Made by a program: the position numbers and the translations under genes
Notes under the pieces: generated by a model
Seen by the model: only the letters and a program-made list of their open reading frames with translations
Told to the model about the DNA's origin: nothing
Database searches by the model: none
From: VAZQ01 sp963785745
Lineage (GTDB): Bacteria; Pseudomonadota; Alphaproteobacteria; Rhizobiales; Xanthobacteraceae
DNA length: 64,000 nt
Direction of reading: 5' to 3'
Assembly: GCA_963785745.1 (NCBI GenBank)
Contig: CAWAWR010000022.1
Location: forward strand, 124,001-188,000
In this document: piece after piece, positions 1-7,776 of the stretch
Numbering within the stretch: position 1 is the first letter of the stretch
How the letters are laid out: each line of letters opens with the position of its first letter

Positions 1-457
1 TTGGCCGCTCGGTCCCGACAAGCTTACCTTCGTGTCGATCGGCACCGGCACTTATCGCGCGAAACTTTCGTTTACCGACCTCGGCTTCGCCGGTCCGCTC
101 AAGCTCGCGCTGCACTCGCTGCTATCGATGATGGGCGACACGCAGACGCTGGCGCTGGCGCAGATGCAGTGGCTCGGCGACTGCCCGGACCCATGGCCGA
201 TCAATTCGGAGATCGGCAGTCTCGCCGACGAGTTGCCGCCGGAAAGCCGCTGGTTCCGCTTCATGCGTTACGATGTGCAACTCGAGCAGCCGTGGATCAA
301 AGCGAAGCTCGGCAAGTCACTCACCGAAGAGCGCGTCGCCGCCTACCGCAACATGGACGATCCCAAGATCATCCAGCCGATCTATGAGCTCGCGCTCGAA
401 GCCGCGCAGAAGCAGGTGAAGGTGACGCACTTCTTCCCGGAAAAACCGGCGATTTAG
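1..457 (+). CDS. Patatin-like phospholipase, C-terminal part (truncated by window edge)
   Basis: The frame is open from base 2, so only the last ~151 residues are visible and the true start lies outside the window. The fragment begins with a hydrophobic strand leading into VSIGTGTYR, the 'SlGTG' strand-turn that follows the nucleophile domain in patatin-like acyl hydrolases. The catalytic Ser and Asp should lie upstream and cannot be checked. Family members hydrolyse acyl chains of lipids in the cytosol or at membranes; the substrate here is unknown. The stop at 455-457 overlaps by 4 bp the stop of the convergent MoeB-like gene. Confidence 0.7.
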   Translation, partial: WPLGPDKLTFVSIGTGTYRAKLSFTDLGFAGPLKLALHSLLSMMGDTQTLALAQMQWLGDCPDPWPINSEIGSLADELPPESRWFRFMRYDVQLEQPWIKAKLGKSLTEERVAAYRNMDDPKIIQPIYELALEAAQKQVKVTHFFPEKPAI

Positions 458-1263
458 GCCGGCGCGGCGTGAATCGAGAGATCGCGGATGGTGGCCTGCG
501 ATCCCGACAGCGGATTGGCCGGGTCCCACGCGTAGCGCAGCGTCTCAAAGCGCATCGAGCGCGTATCGATCATGACCAGCCGCCCGACCAGGTTCTCGCC
601 GAAGCCGACGATCTCGCGGATCACCTCGAGCGCCATCATGGCGCCGAGCATCCCGGCCATGGCGCCGAGCACGCCGGCTTCGGCGCAGGTCGGCACCGTG
701 CCGGGCGGCGGCGCTTCCGGGAACAGGCAGCGATAGGTCGGATTGGGCGTGCCGTCCTTGGTGCGCTCATGCGCGCGGATCGTCGTCAGCGTCCCGTCGA
801 ACGTGCCCATCGCCGCCGACACCAGCGGCTTCTTGGCGAAGAAGCAGGTGTCGGACACGAGATAGCGGGTGGTGAAATTGTCGGAGCCGTCGGCGACCAC
901 GTCGTAGCGCGCGATCAGGTCGAGCGCGTTGGCGGCCGTCAGCCGTACCGGATGCAATTCCACCGCAACATGCGGGTTCAAGCGGCGGATCACGGCGGCG
1001 GCGCTGTCCACCTTCGGCACGCCGATGTCGGGCGTGCCGTGGATGACCTGGCGCTGGAGGTTCGAGAGCGAGACCGCATCGTCGTCCACGATCCCGATGG
1101 TGCCGACGCCGGCCGCCGCGAGATAGAGCAGTACCGGCGCACCGAGCCCGCCCGCGCCGATCACCAGCACACGCGCGCGTTTGAGCGCGTTCTGGCCGGG
1201 CCCACCCACCTCGTGCAGGACGATGTGGCGGGCATAACGTTCGAGTTCCTCAGGCGTCAGCAT
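454..1263 (-). CDS. moeB: HesA/MoeB/ThiF family adenylyltransferase
   Basis: A 269-residue E1-like enzyme that adenylates the C-terminal glycine of a small ubiquitin-like sulfur carrier (MoaD or ThiS) in molybdopterin or thiamine synthesis. It has the nucleotide-binding loop GAGGLG at residues 36-41, the acidic segment DDDAVSLSNLQRQ and the conserved TCAEAG. The start ATG at 1263 (MLTPEELERY) was chosen because family members begin this way; the open frame runs further upstream without homology. The zinc-binding Cys pairs of E. coli MoeB are not kept: the first pair is reduced to YRC and the C-terminal pair is absent. MoeB and ThiF cannot be told apart from sequence alone. Confidence 0.82.
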   Translation of the reverse strand: MLTPEELERYARHIVLHEVGGPGQNALKRARVLVIGAGGLGAPVLLYLAAAGVGTIGIVDDDAVSLSNLQRQVIHGTPDIGVPKVDSAAAVIRRLNPHVAVELHPVRLTAANALDLIARYDVVADGSDNFTTRYLVSDTCFFAKKPLVSAAMGTFDGTLTTIRAHERTKDGTPNPTYRCLFPEAPPPGTVPTCAEAGVLGAMAGMLGAMMALEVIREIVGFGENLVGRLVMIDTRSMRFETLRYAWDPANPLSGSQATIRDLSIHAAPA

Positions 1264-1378
1264 GGCCGTGTTTATAGCACCCCGCCGGATGAAGTTTCGC
1301 GAAATGACATTCGTGAAATGACGGATTGGCGCGTTTGAGTTAATGTCGTGTCGGGGCGTTGCAAGGGTTGGGGCTGGC

Positions 1379-2809
1379 ATGCGTTTGCGCGGGCTTATCA
1401 GTGTGACCGCCGCGGCGACGATCATCCTGCTGGCCGCCGGCTCGCCGGCGACCCAGGCGCAGACCGGCGATCCCATTCGCCTGGCGGAGCAGACCAAGAA
1501 AGCCGCGCCGAAAAAGAACGACGCGCCCGGGAAGGACGCCAAGAAGAAGAACGTCGAGGCGAAGAAGGGCGCAGCGAAATCGCAGCCGACGCCCGGCGCC
1601 TATGCGACAATGCCGATTGCAGCGCGCGCGGCGATCCAGTTCGACCTCAACTGGACCAATCATTATTCCGGACCGGCCGACGGCGATTTCAGCGAGCGCT
1701 CCGTCAACGCCGTGAAGGCGTTCCAGAAGGATCGCGGCTTTCAGGAAACCGGCGTGCTCACCGCGAACGAGCGCGAGGCGCTGGCGACGTCGGCGTCGAA
1801 CCGGCGCGAGCGCGTCGGCTTTCGCATGGTCGAGGACCGCGCCACCGGCGCGCAGGTCGGACTACCGGCCAACCGCGCGACGCATGAGACCCCCGCCCGC
1901 AGCGGCACGCGCTGGCAATCGGCGCAGGGCCAGGTGCAGATCGAGACCTTCCGCATCCGCGAGCCGGGCGCGACGCTCGCCACCGTGTTCGAGGACCAGA
2001 AAAAGGAGCCGCCGAACCGCCAGATCAGATCGAGCGCGATGCGCGGCAACACCTTCGTCATCACCGGCATGCAGGGACTGAAGTACTTCCTCGTCCGCGC
2101 GGAGGTGCGTGACCTGGAGATCCGCGGCATTGCCGTTCTCTACGATCAGGCGATCGAGAGCACGACCGACTATGTCGCGCTCGGCGTGATGAGCGCGTTT
2201 GCGCCATTTCCCGGCACCGGCGTGATGGCGCTGATCGGGCCGCCCGCGCGCAGCCGGATCGAATACGGCACCGGCATCGTGGTCAGCGCGTCCGGGCATG
2301 TCGTGACCGACCGGCAGATCACCGAAGGCTGCAGCGTCTTGCAGGTCGCCGGCCACGGCGACGCCAGCCGGATCGCGGACACCGGCAATCTCACGCTGCT
2401 GCGCGTGTTCGGCGCATCGGCGCTGACGCCCGCCGCGCTGGTGCATGAAGGCGCGGCGGCTTCCGCGCTGACGCTGGTCGGCATCGCCGATCCGCAGGCG
2501 CAGGGCGGCGAGCGCGCCGCCTCGATCGTCACCGCGACCCTCAGCGGCGACGGCCTCGAGCCGCCGCCGCGGCTCGGTTTCGCCGGCGCCGCCGCCGTCG
2601 ATGCGCAGGGACGCATCTTCGGCATGGTGACGCTGAAGGCGCCGATCCTCGCCAGCGCCGGCGCCGCGACAGTGCCGGCGGCGACCGTCGTGCCGGTGAG
2701 CGTCATTCGCAAATTTCTGGAGTCGCAATACGTCACGCCCGCGACCGGCCGCAGCGGCATCGACGCGGCAAGGGCTTCAGTCGTGCGCGTGATTTGCGTA
2801 CGGCGGTAG
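1379..2809 (+). CDS. Secreted peptidoglycan-binding protein with degenerate trypsin-like domain
   Basis: A 476-residue exported protein. It has an N-terminal signal segment (RLRGLISVTAAATIILLAAG then ATQAQ), a Lys/Ala-rich spacer, a peptidoglycan-binding-1-like repeat around residues 70-140 (DGDFSERSVNAVKAFQKDRG), a middle domain of unknown type, and a C-terminal domain resembling trypsin/DegP proteases (YGTGIVVSASGHVVTDRQI). At the catalytic His position the sequence reads TDRQIT where active relatives have TNAHVV, and the GNSGGP motif reads GFAGAA. Both His and Ser therefore look lost, so it is probably a non-catalytic pseudo-protease. Start ATG 1379 was preferred over 1343 because it begins the signal peptide. 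Confidence 0.65.
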   Translation: MRLRGLISVTAAATIILLAAGSPATQAQTGDPIRLAEQTKKAAPKKNDAPGKDAKKKNVEAKKGAAKSQPTPGAYATMPIAARAAIQFDLNWTNHYSGPADGDFSERSVNAVKAFQKDRGFQETGVLTANEREALATSASNRRERVGFRMVEDRATGAQVGLPANRATHETPARSGTRWQSAQGQVQIETFRIREPGATLATVFEDQKKEPPNRQIRSSAMRGNTFVITGMQGLKYFLVRAEVRDLEIRGIAVLYDQAIESTTDYVALGVMSAFAPFPGTGVMALIGPPARSRIEYGTGIVVSASGHVVTDRQITEGCSVLQVAGHGDASRIADTGNLTLLRVFGASALTPAALVHEGAAASALTLVGIADPQAQGGERAASIVTATLSGDGLEPPPRLGFAGAAAVDAQGRIFGMVTLKAPILASAGAATVPAATVVPVSVIRKFLESQYVTPATGRSGIDAARASVVRVICVRR

Positions 2810-2820
2810 TTTCGCCCTCG

Positions 2821-3594
2821 CTACTTGTGCTTGAACTTCGCCGGCCGCTTCTCCACGAACGCCGCCATGCCTTCCTTCTGGTCCTCGGTGGCGAACAGCA
2901 TGTGAAATACGCGCCGTTCGAAGCGAATGCCTTCGGCGAGCGGCGTCTCGAACGCGCGGTTCACCGCCTCCTTGGCGGCGATCAGCGACGGCAGCGACAT
3001 CGCGGCGACGGTCTCGGCGAGCTTCATCGCCTCGTCCATCAGGCTCGCCGCCGGCACCACACGCGACACCAGCCCGGCACGCTCGGCTTCGGCGGCGTCC
3101 ATCATGCGGCCGGTGAGGATCAGGTCCATCGCCTTGGCCTTGCCGACCGCGCGCGGCAGGCGCTGCGTGCCGCCAATACCGGGAATGATGCCGAGCTTGA
3201 TCTCGGGCTGGCCGAACTTCGCGGTGTCGGCGGCGATGACGATGTCGCATTGCATGACGAGCTCGCAGCCGCCGCCGAGCGCGAAGCCCGCGACCGCGGC
3301 GATGACAGGCTTGCGGGCATTCGCGGTCGCATGCCATGAGCCGGCGAAGTCGCCCGCGAACATCTCGACCGCGGATTTGTCCGACATCTCCTTGATGTCG
3401 GCGCCGGCGGCAAACGCCTTCTCCGATCCCGCGAGCAGGATGCAACCGACACCGTCGTCGGCATCGAACGCGGCCACCGCCTGCGCCAGCTCCGCATTCA
3501 GCGCGGTGTTGAGCGCGTTGAGCGCCTGCGGCCGGTTGAGCCGGATGATGCCGACACGGCCTCTGGTTTCAGCCACAATATTCTCATAGCCCAT
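2821..3594 (-). CDS. Enoyl-CoA hydratase (crotonase family)
   Basis: A 257-residue, full-length crotonase. It hydrates trans-2-enoyl-CoA to 3-hydroxyacyl-CoA in fatty-acid or aromatic-acid beta-oxidation. Visible signatures are AAGADIKEM (CoA/oxyanion loop), FALGGGCELVMQCDIVIA, and GQPEIKLGIIPGIGGTQRLPR with the second catalytic acidic region. The C-terminal ATEDQKEGMAAFVEKRPAKF is typical of the FadB/PaaF-like single-domain group. It is convergent with the pseudo-protease gene (11 bp gap). The preferred chain length cannot be read from sequence. Confidence 0.92.
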   Translation of the reverse strand: MGYENIVAETRGRVGIIRLNRPQALNALNTALNAELAQAVAAFDADDGVGCILLAGSEKAFAAGADIKEMSDKSAVEMFAGDFAGSWHATANARKPVIAAVAGFALGGGCELVMQCDIVIAADTAKFGQPEIKLGIIPGIGGTQRLPRAVGKAKAMDLILTGRMMDAAEAERAGLVSRVVPAASLMDEAMKLAETVAAMSLPSLIAAKEAVNRAFETPLAEGIRFERRVFHMLFATEDQKEGMAAFVEKRPAKFKHK

Positions 3595-3641
3595 GGACGC
3601 TCTCCGATGCCGGTTGTCGCGGCGAAACTACAGGAAACACG

Positions 3642-3890
3642 ATGCTGCGTGCAGCCTTTCGGTGGCTCCTCATCGCCGCGTCGCTGGCCATGGCCACGCT
3701 GTTCGCCTTCGCGTTCCACCTGCAATATTGGCGCTGGCGCGACTGCTTCAATGAGCTTGGACGTTGCTACGATCCGGTCGAAGGCGTCGTCTATCTGGAG
3801 CAGTCCGGTGCGATCTGGGGCGGACTCGCATGCATATCGGCAAGCGTTGCGTTAGCGCTATGGCTGACCGGCCGGAAAGCACGGCGCTGA
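3642..3890 (+). CDS. Small two-helix membrane protein, hypothetical
   Basis: An 82-residue protein starting MLRAAFRWLLIAASLAMATLFAF. A first membrane helix (residues ~7-25) is followed by a short Cys-containing external loop (DCFNELGRCYDPVEG) and a second helix (AIWGGLACISASVALALWL) ending in a basic tail (TGRKARR). Two loop cysteines could form a disulfide. It starts 47 bp upstream of, and divergent from, the enoyl-CoA hydratase start. I do not recognise the family. An overlapping ORF in another frame (3607-3855) lacks these membrane features and was not chosen. Confidence 0.5.
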   Translation: MLRAAFRWLLIAASLAMATLFAFAFHLQYWRWRDCFNELGRCYDPVEGVVYLEQSGAIWGGLACISASVALALWLTGRKARR

Positions 3891-3957
3891 TCGCGCCGGC
3901 TTCTATTCCCCCACCCTGCCGCCGTGTCCTAGGATGGTCGCACTCAGGGAGGTAACA

Positions 3958-5127
3958 ATGAAAATCAATCCATCTATAGTGTCCGCGATCTGCGCGGCGC
4001 TCCTCGCCGCCGTGTTTGGATTTGCACCGATGACGACCGAGGCCCAGGACAACAATCCGCCGCTTAATCTCGCGCGCGACGGCTTCTTCTATATCGGCGG
4101 CAAGACCACGCAGATCAAAGGCAAGACGTACATGGCGGGCCAGATGTACGTCGAATACCGCATCCCGGCGAAGCAGACCCATCCCTATCCGATCATCTTC
4201 GTGCACGGCGGCACCCGCTCGGGCGCGAACTGGACCGGCACCTCCGACGGCCGCGAAGGCTGGGCGCAGTATTTCGCGCGCCGCGGCTACGCGGTCTATG
4301 TCGTCGATCAGCCCGGCCGCGGCCGCTCCGCCTATGTGCCCGAAGTCTACGGCCCGCCGCGCTTCGCCAATGCCGAGAGCGCGCAGCAGCGCTACCTCCA
4401 GCAGTCGAAATACAATCTCTGGCCGCAGGCCAAGCTGCACAATCAATGGCCCGGCACCGGCGAACTCGACGATCCGGCGTCGCACCAGATCATCGGCTAG
4501 TTCCTGCCGGAGATCGCCTTCCCGGCCTCGGTCGCGATCACGCACGAGGCGATGGTGCAATTGCTCGACAAGCTCGGCCCCTCGATCATGCTGGTGCATT
4601 CGCAGGGTGGCCCGATGGGCTGGCTGGCGGCGGAGGCGCGGCCCGATCTCGTGCGCGCGATCGTCGCGGTCGAGCCGAACGGACCGCCCGGACGCACGGT
4701 GCAATTCGTCGGCGCGCCGGACTGGTTCAAGGACGGCGGCGTGGAGCTGCCCTACGGGCTGACGCCGCTGCCGATCACGTTCTCGCCGCCGGTCAAGGAC
4801 CCGTCCGAGATCAAATGGGTGCGCGAGGACAAGCCGGACTCGGCCGATCTCGTCACCTGCTGGAAGCAGGCCGATCCGCCGCGGCAATTGCCGAACCTGC
4901 AGCGCATGCCGATCGCGCTGATCACGTCGGAGGCGTCCTACCACGCCGCCTACGACCACTGCATCGTCAAGTTTTTGAACCAGGCCGGCGTGACACCCAC
5001 CTGGATCAAGCTCGCCGAGCTCGGCATCCGCGGCAACAGCCACAACATGATGCAGGAGAAGAACTCCGACGCGATCGCGGAGGTGATCTTCCAATGGCTG
5101 GAGAAGACGCTGCCGGCATCGCGGTAA
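3958..5127 (+). pseudogene. Esterase-713-like alpha/beta hydrolase split by an in-frame amber codon
   Basis: One reading frame encodes a secreted alpha/beta hydrolase (~389 codons) interrupted only by TAG at 4498-4500. Downstream the same frame continues directly (FLPEIAFPASVAITHEAM). A strong Shine-Dalgarno (GGAGG, 3950-3954) precedes ATG 3958, followed by a signal peptide (ICAALLAAVFGF...TEAQ). The HGG oxyanion motif (FVHGGTRSG) lies before the stop. The nucleophile elbow VHSQGGP and the GNSHNMMQEKNS histidine segment, both typical of esterase-713 relatives, lie after it. A truncated product would lack the nucleophile. CAG to TAG is the simplest explanation (HQIIGQF). The alternatives are a sequencing error or readthrough. 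Confidence 0.75.
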
Positions 5128-5149
5128 ACTTCACAGGCCATCGTTACGG

Positions 5150-5176
5150 TGCCCTCTCCCGCAAGGTGAGAGGGCA
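5150..5176 (+). terminator. Stem-loop after the esterase gene
   Basis: The arms TGCCCTCTC (5150-5158) and GAGAGGGCA (5168-5176) pair perfectly around a 9-nt loop, 22 bp after the esterase stop. There is no U tract, so it may equally be a REP-type repeat or an mRNA-stabilising hairpin. Confidence 0.45.
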
Positions 5177-5264
5177 CATCAATTCGCACCTCACTCGCGG
5201 CGCCGATTAGGACTTTGGCAATGGCGATGCGGTTTGATGGGCCCATTCCTTAAAGGAACATCCC

Positions 5265-5708
5265 ATGACCCAGACCCACCTTGCGTGCCGCGGCGCCCTC
5301 CTCACCTGCGCGACGGGCCTCGCCGTCCTCCTTTGCACCGATGCCAACGCCCAGGACCCCGGCATGGGCGCCTACATGACCCGGGTGCTCGCCTGCGACG
5401 GAGCGGACGCCAAGATGGAGGTCTATCTTCCGCAATCGCTCATCAACAAAGGCTATCAGGCCGTCCGCAAAATGAGGCCTACGATCGGTTGGTACACCCT
5501 CGACCTGACCTCGGCCGAGAAGGGCAAGATGATGGAGCCGGTGCGCGTGAGCATGTCGGCCGACGGCAAGACCGTCACGGTGAACCAATACACGCGCGGC
5601 CTGCCGCCCACGGCGATCCCCGTCGCCGGTGGCACGGTCGACTTCGATCAGCGCTTCGGCACGCAGGCGAAGTGCGGCCCGTTCAACAACGGTAATGGGA
5701 ACGCGTAG
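5265..5708 (+). CDS. Exported hypothetical protein
   Basis: A 147-residue protein with a signal peptide (CRGALLTCATGLAVLLCTDANAQ, cleavage near residue 29). A small mature domain contains a Cys near each end (LACDGADAK, QAKCGPF) that could form a disulfide. AAAGGA lies 8 nt before ATG 5265. I do not recognise the family and see no catalytic motif. The name is limited to the predicted periplasmic location. Confidence 0.6.
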   Translation: MTQTHLACRGALLTCATGLAVLLCTDANAQDPGMGAYMTRVLACDGADAKMEVYLPQSLINKGYQAVRKMRPTIGWYTLDLTSAEKGKMMEPVRVSMSADGKTVTVNQYTRGLPPTAIPVAGGTVDFDQRFGTQAKCGPFNNGNGNA

Positions 5709-5738
5709 CAGGCGCGCCAACCGGGACGGAGACCGCGG

Positions 5739-6329
5739 TCAGTACGGAGGGGCCTTGCGTTGCCGTTGCGCCTTCGCCGCTTCCACCCACCACATGAGAT
5801 CGTCGGCAAAGCGCGGGAACGCCTGTTCAATCGCCTGGCCGCCCGCGCCCATGGGTTCGGCTTCGGCCGATAACGTCTGTGCAATGGGACCAACCGCGAT
5901 CGTGCTGGAGACCACCACCATCCCCATCTCGGAGAGGGTGCCGTGCCAGGCGATCGCCGCCCGCACGCCGGCAAATCGTCCGGCCGAATAGCTGACGACA
6001 GCAGCAGGACGCCAGAACCACTCCTCAAGGAAATGATCCGTGAGGTTTTTCAGTCCGGGCTGGATGCCCCAGTTGTATTCGCCGGTGACGAACACGAACC
6101 CGTCGGCCTCGCGGATCTTGCGAGCCAGTTGTTCGAGGGCTTCGGGCGCTTCGCCCTTCGGATATTCCTTGTACATCCGGTCGAGGATCGGGAGATTGAT
6201 CGCCTTGGCGTCGATCAACTCGGCGTCGTCGCCCCGGCGACGGAGCCGCTCGATCACAAATTGGGCGAGACGGATACCCATCCGGTCGGAGCGATAGGAG
6301 CCGTAGAAAACGAGGATGCGGTTGCCCAT
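5739..6329 (-). CDS. NADPH-dependent FMN reductase family protein
   Basis: A 196-residue flavodoxin-fold protein. The N-terminal GSYRSDRMGIRLA is the phosphate-binding loop for FMN, and the middle motif VTGEYNWGIQPGLKNLTDHF (near residues 80-100) is the conserved 'PEYN...pg.LKNAiD' flavin-binding segment of the SsuE/ArsH/chromate-reductase group. It is likely a cytosolic quinone or flavin reductase. It lies downstream of the VOC gene on the same strand (83 bp gap with a strong hairpin), so the two are probably co-transcribed, which would fit a redox or electrophile response. Confidence 0.85.
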   Translation of the reverse strand: MGNRILVFYGSYRSDRMGIRLAQFVIERLRRRGDDAELIDAKAINLPILDRMYKEYPKGEAPEALEQLARKIREADGFVFVTGEYNWGIQPGLKNLTDHFLEEWFWRPAAVVSYSAGRFAGVRAAIAWHGTLSEMGMVVVSSTIAVGPIAQTLSAEAEPMGAGGQAIEQAFPRFADDLMWWVEAAKAQRQRKAPPY

Positions 6330-6369
6330 GATCGTAACCCTCTATTCGGATTTGCGAGGTTGATTGTGC

Positions 6370-6398
6370 CGGTCACCGGGGATGCACCCCGGCGACCG
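6370..6398 (-). repeat. Intercistronic stem-loop between VOC and FMN reductase genes
   Basis: CGGTCACCGGGG (6370-6381) and CCCCGGCGACCG (6387-6398) form a long GC stem with one mismatch and a 5-nt loop. The position between two co-oriented genes suggests a processing, stabilising or attenuating element. Confidence 0.5.
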
Positions 6399-6412
6399 TC
6401 ACGCTTCGTGCG

Positions 6413-7102
6413 TCACTGCGGCAGTTCCTTGCCGGCCTGCTCCGCCACCAGGTACGCAGCGTACCAGTCCGACCAGTTTGCATCCCGCACACCGGCCAAC
6501 GCCCGCTTCTCGTACTCGCCGTGCGCGGCCTCGGCACGGCGCAGCGCGCTCGCCAGATCGGCCACCGAAGCGAATGCCGTCTGGTTCGCGTCCACGCGTC
6601 CGGGCGCCCGCGCGGTGATCTCCTGCAACAGCCAGCCGTTGCCATCTGGATCGCTGAACGAGGCGAATGAGCGGTAGGTGCGACGCTCGGGGTCCGCACC
6701 GGGGACGCGGATCCGCCCGAACAGGTACGGCGCGTCCGAGCCTGTGTGCGTGTCGCCTTCGTGGTGGAACACCTCGCTGACCGCGATGCCGCGATCAAGC
6801 AGTTCCTTGCGGGCGGCGTTGATGTCGGAAACGACCAGGTACAGGCCTTGGGCGGAGCCGGGCGCCGCCGGGGTGACGTTCTTGCCGAAGATGACCGAGG
6901 TCGCCGAGCCGGGCGGCGTGAACTGGATGACGCGGAAATCGTCGCCGGTGGCGAAGTCGGCGTCGAGCCGCCAGCCAAGCTTGCTGTAGAACTGCTTGGC
7001 ACGATCGACGTCCGAAACCGGGACAACGGCGATCTCGAGCTTCATGTCGAGCGGCCGCGCATTTGCGATGGCGATGGTGGAGGGACGGACTTGAGCGTTC
7101 AT
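6413..7102 (-). CDS. VOC (glyoxalase/bleomycin-resistance) family protein
   Basis: A 229-residue protein. Residues ~20-150 form a VOC domain (LEIAVVPVSDVDRAKQFYSK start; SFSDPDGNGWLLQEI end, with the terminal metal-ligand Glu). A helical C-terminal extension follows (ADLASALRRAEAAHGEYEKR...WYAAYLVAEQAGKEL) that resembles tails seen on some VOC proteins in Actinobacteria and Rhizobiales. It is the first gene of a probable two-gene unit with the FMN reductase and is divergent from the OhrR-like regulator. The substrate is unknown; detoxification is an inference from context. Confidence 0.8.
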   Translation of the reverse strand: MNAQVRPSTIAIANARPLDMKLEIAVVPVSDVDRAKQFYSKLGWRLDADFATGDDFRVIQFTPPGSATSVIFGKNVTPAAPGSAQGLYLVVSDINAARKELLDRGIAVSEVFHHEGDTHTGSDAPYLFGRIRVPGADPERRTYRSFASFSDPDGNGWLLQEITARAPGRVDANQTAFASVADLASALRRAEAAHGEYEKRALAGVRDANWSDWYAAYLVAEQAGKELPQ

Positions 7103-7153
7103 GGTGGGCTCCTCAGGTTGGGCTGGCTGCCCGGTTAATTGTTAAGCGATTAG

Positions 7154-7163
7154 ATCGCGCGAT
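7154..7163. promoter_or_regulatory. Perfect 10-bp palindrome in the divergent promoter region
   Basis: ATCGCGCGAT lies between the VOC gene start (7102) and the MarR-type regulator start (7273), in an AT-richer stretch. It is a candidate half of an operator region together with the site at 7200-7214. Confidence 0.35.
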
Positions 7164-7199
7164 AAGTAATTGCATGGCCCTCTTGCCAAGTCAATCGCT

Positions 7200-7214
7200 C
7201 ACGATTATATCGTG
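7200..7214. promoter_or_regulatory. Candidate MarR/OhrR operator
   Basis: CACGATTATATCGTG is a dyad with 6-bp arms (CACGAT / ATCGTG) around TAT. It lies 58 bp before the regulator start and ~97 bp before the VOC gene. MarR-family repressors typically bind such AT-centred palindromes between themselves and a divergent target. Binding is inferred. Confidence 0.5.
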
Positions 7215-7272
7215 CATCAAGTATTTGTGAGATAGCTAATCGCGGGAGATTCGCCCGTCTTTGGAGGCACTT

Positions 7273-7757
7273 ATGGCCCTGGCCAAGCAGAAACCGCCCG
7301 CCGCCGACCCCGACGAGGCGACAAAACTCGACGATTTCCTGTGTTTCGCGATCTATTCCGCGAACCTCGCCATGAACCGCCTCAACAAGCCTGTGCTCGA
7401 CGAGCTGGGGCTGACCTATCCGCAATACATCGTGCTGGTCGCGCTGTACGAGCAGGATGACCAGACCGTCGGCGGCTCTCGGCGACAAGCTGTTCCTCAA
7501 CTCGAGCACGCTCACGCCGCTGTTGAAGCGCATGGAGGCCATGGGACACTTGACCCGGCAACGCGACCCGGAGGACGAGCGGCAGGTGCGGGTGCGCCTG
7601 ACGCCGCAGGGCCGAAACGTGCGCGAGCGGGCGCTCCCGTTTCGCGAGCGGACTCGTCAAGGCGATCGGGCTCAGCCCGGCGGAATTTCAGCGCCTCCGG
7701 GCGGAGTTGGTGAAATTGCGCGGCAACCTGTCGGATGCGGTGGGTGCGAAGCCATAG
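7273..7757 (+). pseudogene. OhrR-like MarR family regulator with two frameshifts
   Basis: GGAGG (7263-7267) precedes ATG 7273. Frame 1 encodes the N-terminus (LDDFLCFAIYSANLAMNR; Cys24 corresponds to the peroxide-sensing Cys of OhrR). Near 7477 homology jumps to frame 2 (LGDKLFLNSSTLTPLLKRME, the winged helix, then DERQVRVRLT). Near 7645 it jumps to frame 3 (GLVKAIGLSPAEFQRLRAEL...), ending at 7757. Restoring both gives a protein of ~160 residues, the usual length. OhrR proteins repress organic-hydroperoxide resistance genes and are inactivated by oxidation of this Cys. Either the gene is decayed or two extra bases are sequencing errors; the intact motifs favour error or very recent loss. Confidence 0.75.
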
Positions 7758-7776
7758 TCACTTCTGGCACCAAGCG

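Noticed and set aside
454..1542. MoeB start at 1542 with an extra 93 residues
   Set aside because: The extra N-terminus is not family-like and overlaps the start region of the divergent gene; ATG 1263 fits the family.
7273..7757. Programmed frameshifting in the OhrR-like gene
   Set aside because: No slippery heptamer or downstream structure at either shift, and similar single-base shifts occur in unrelated genes of this window.
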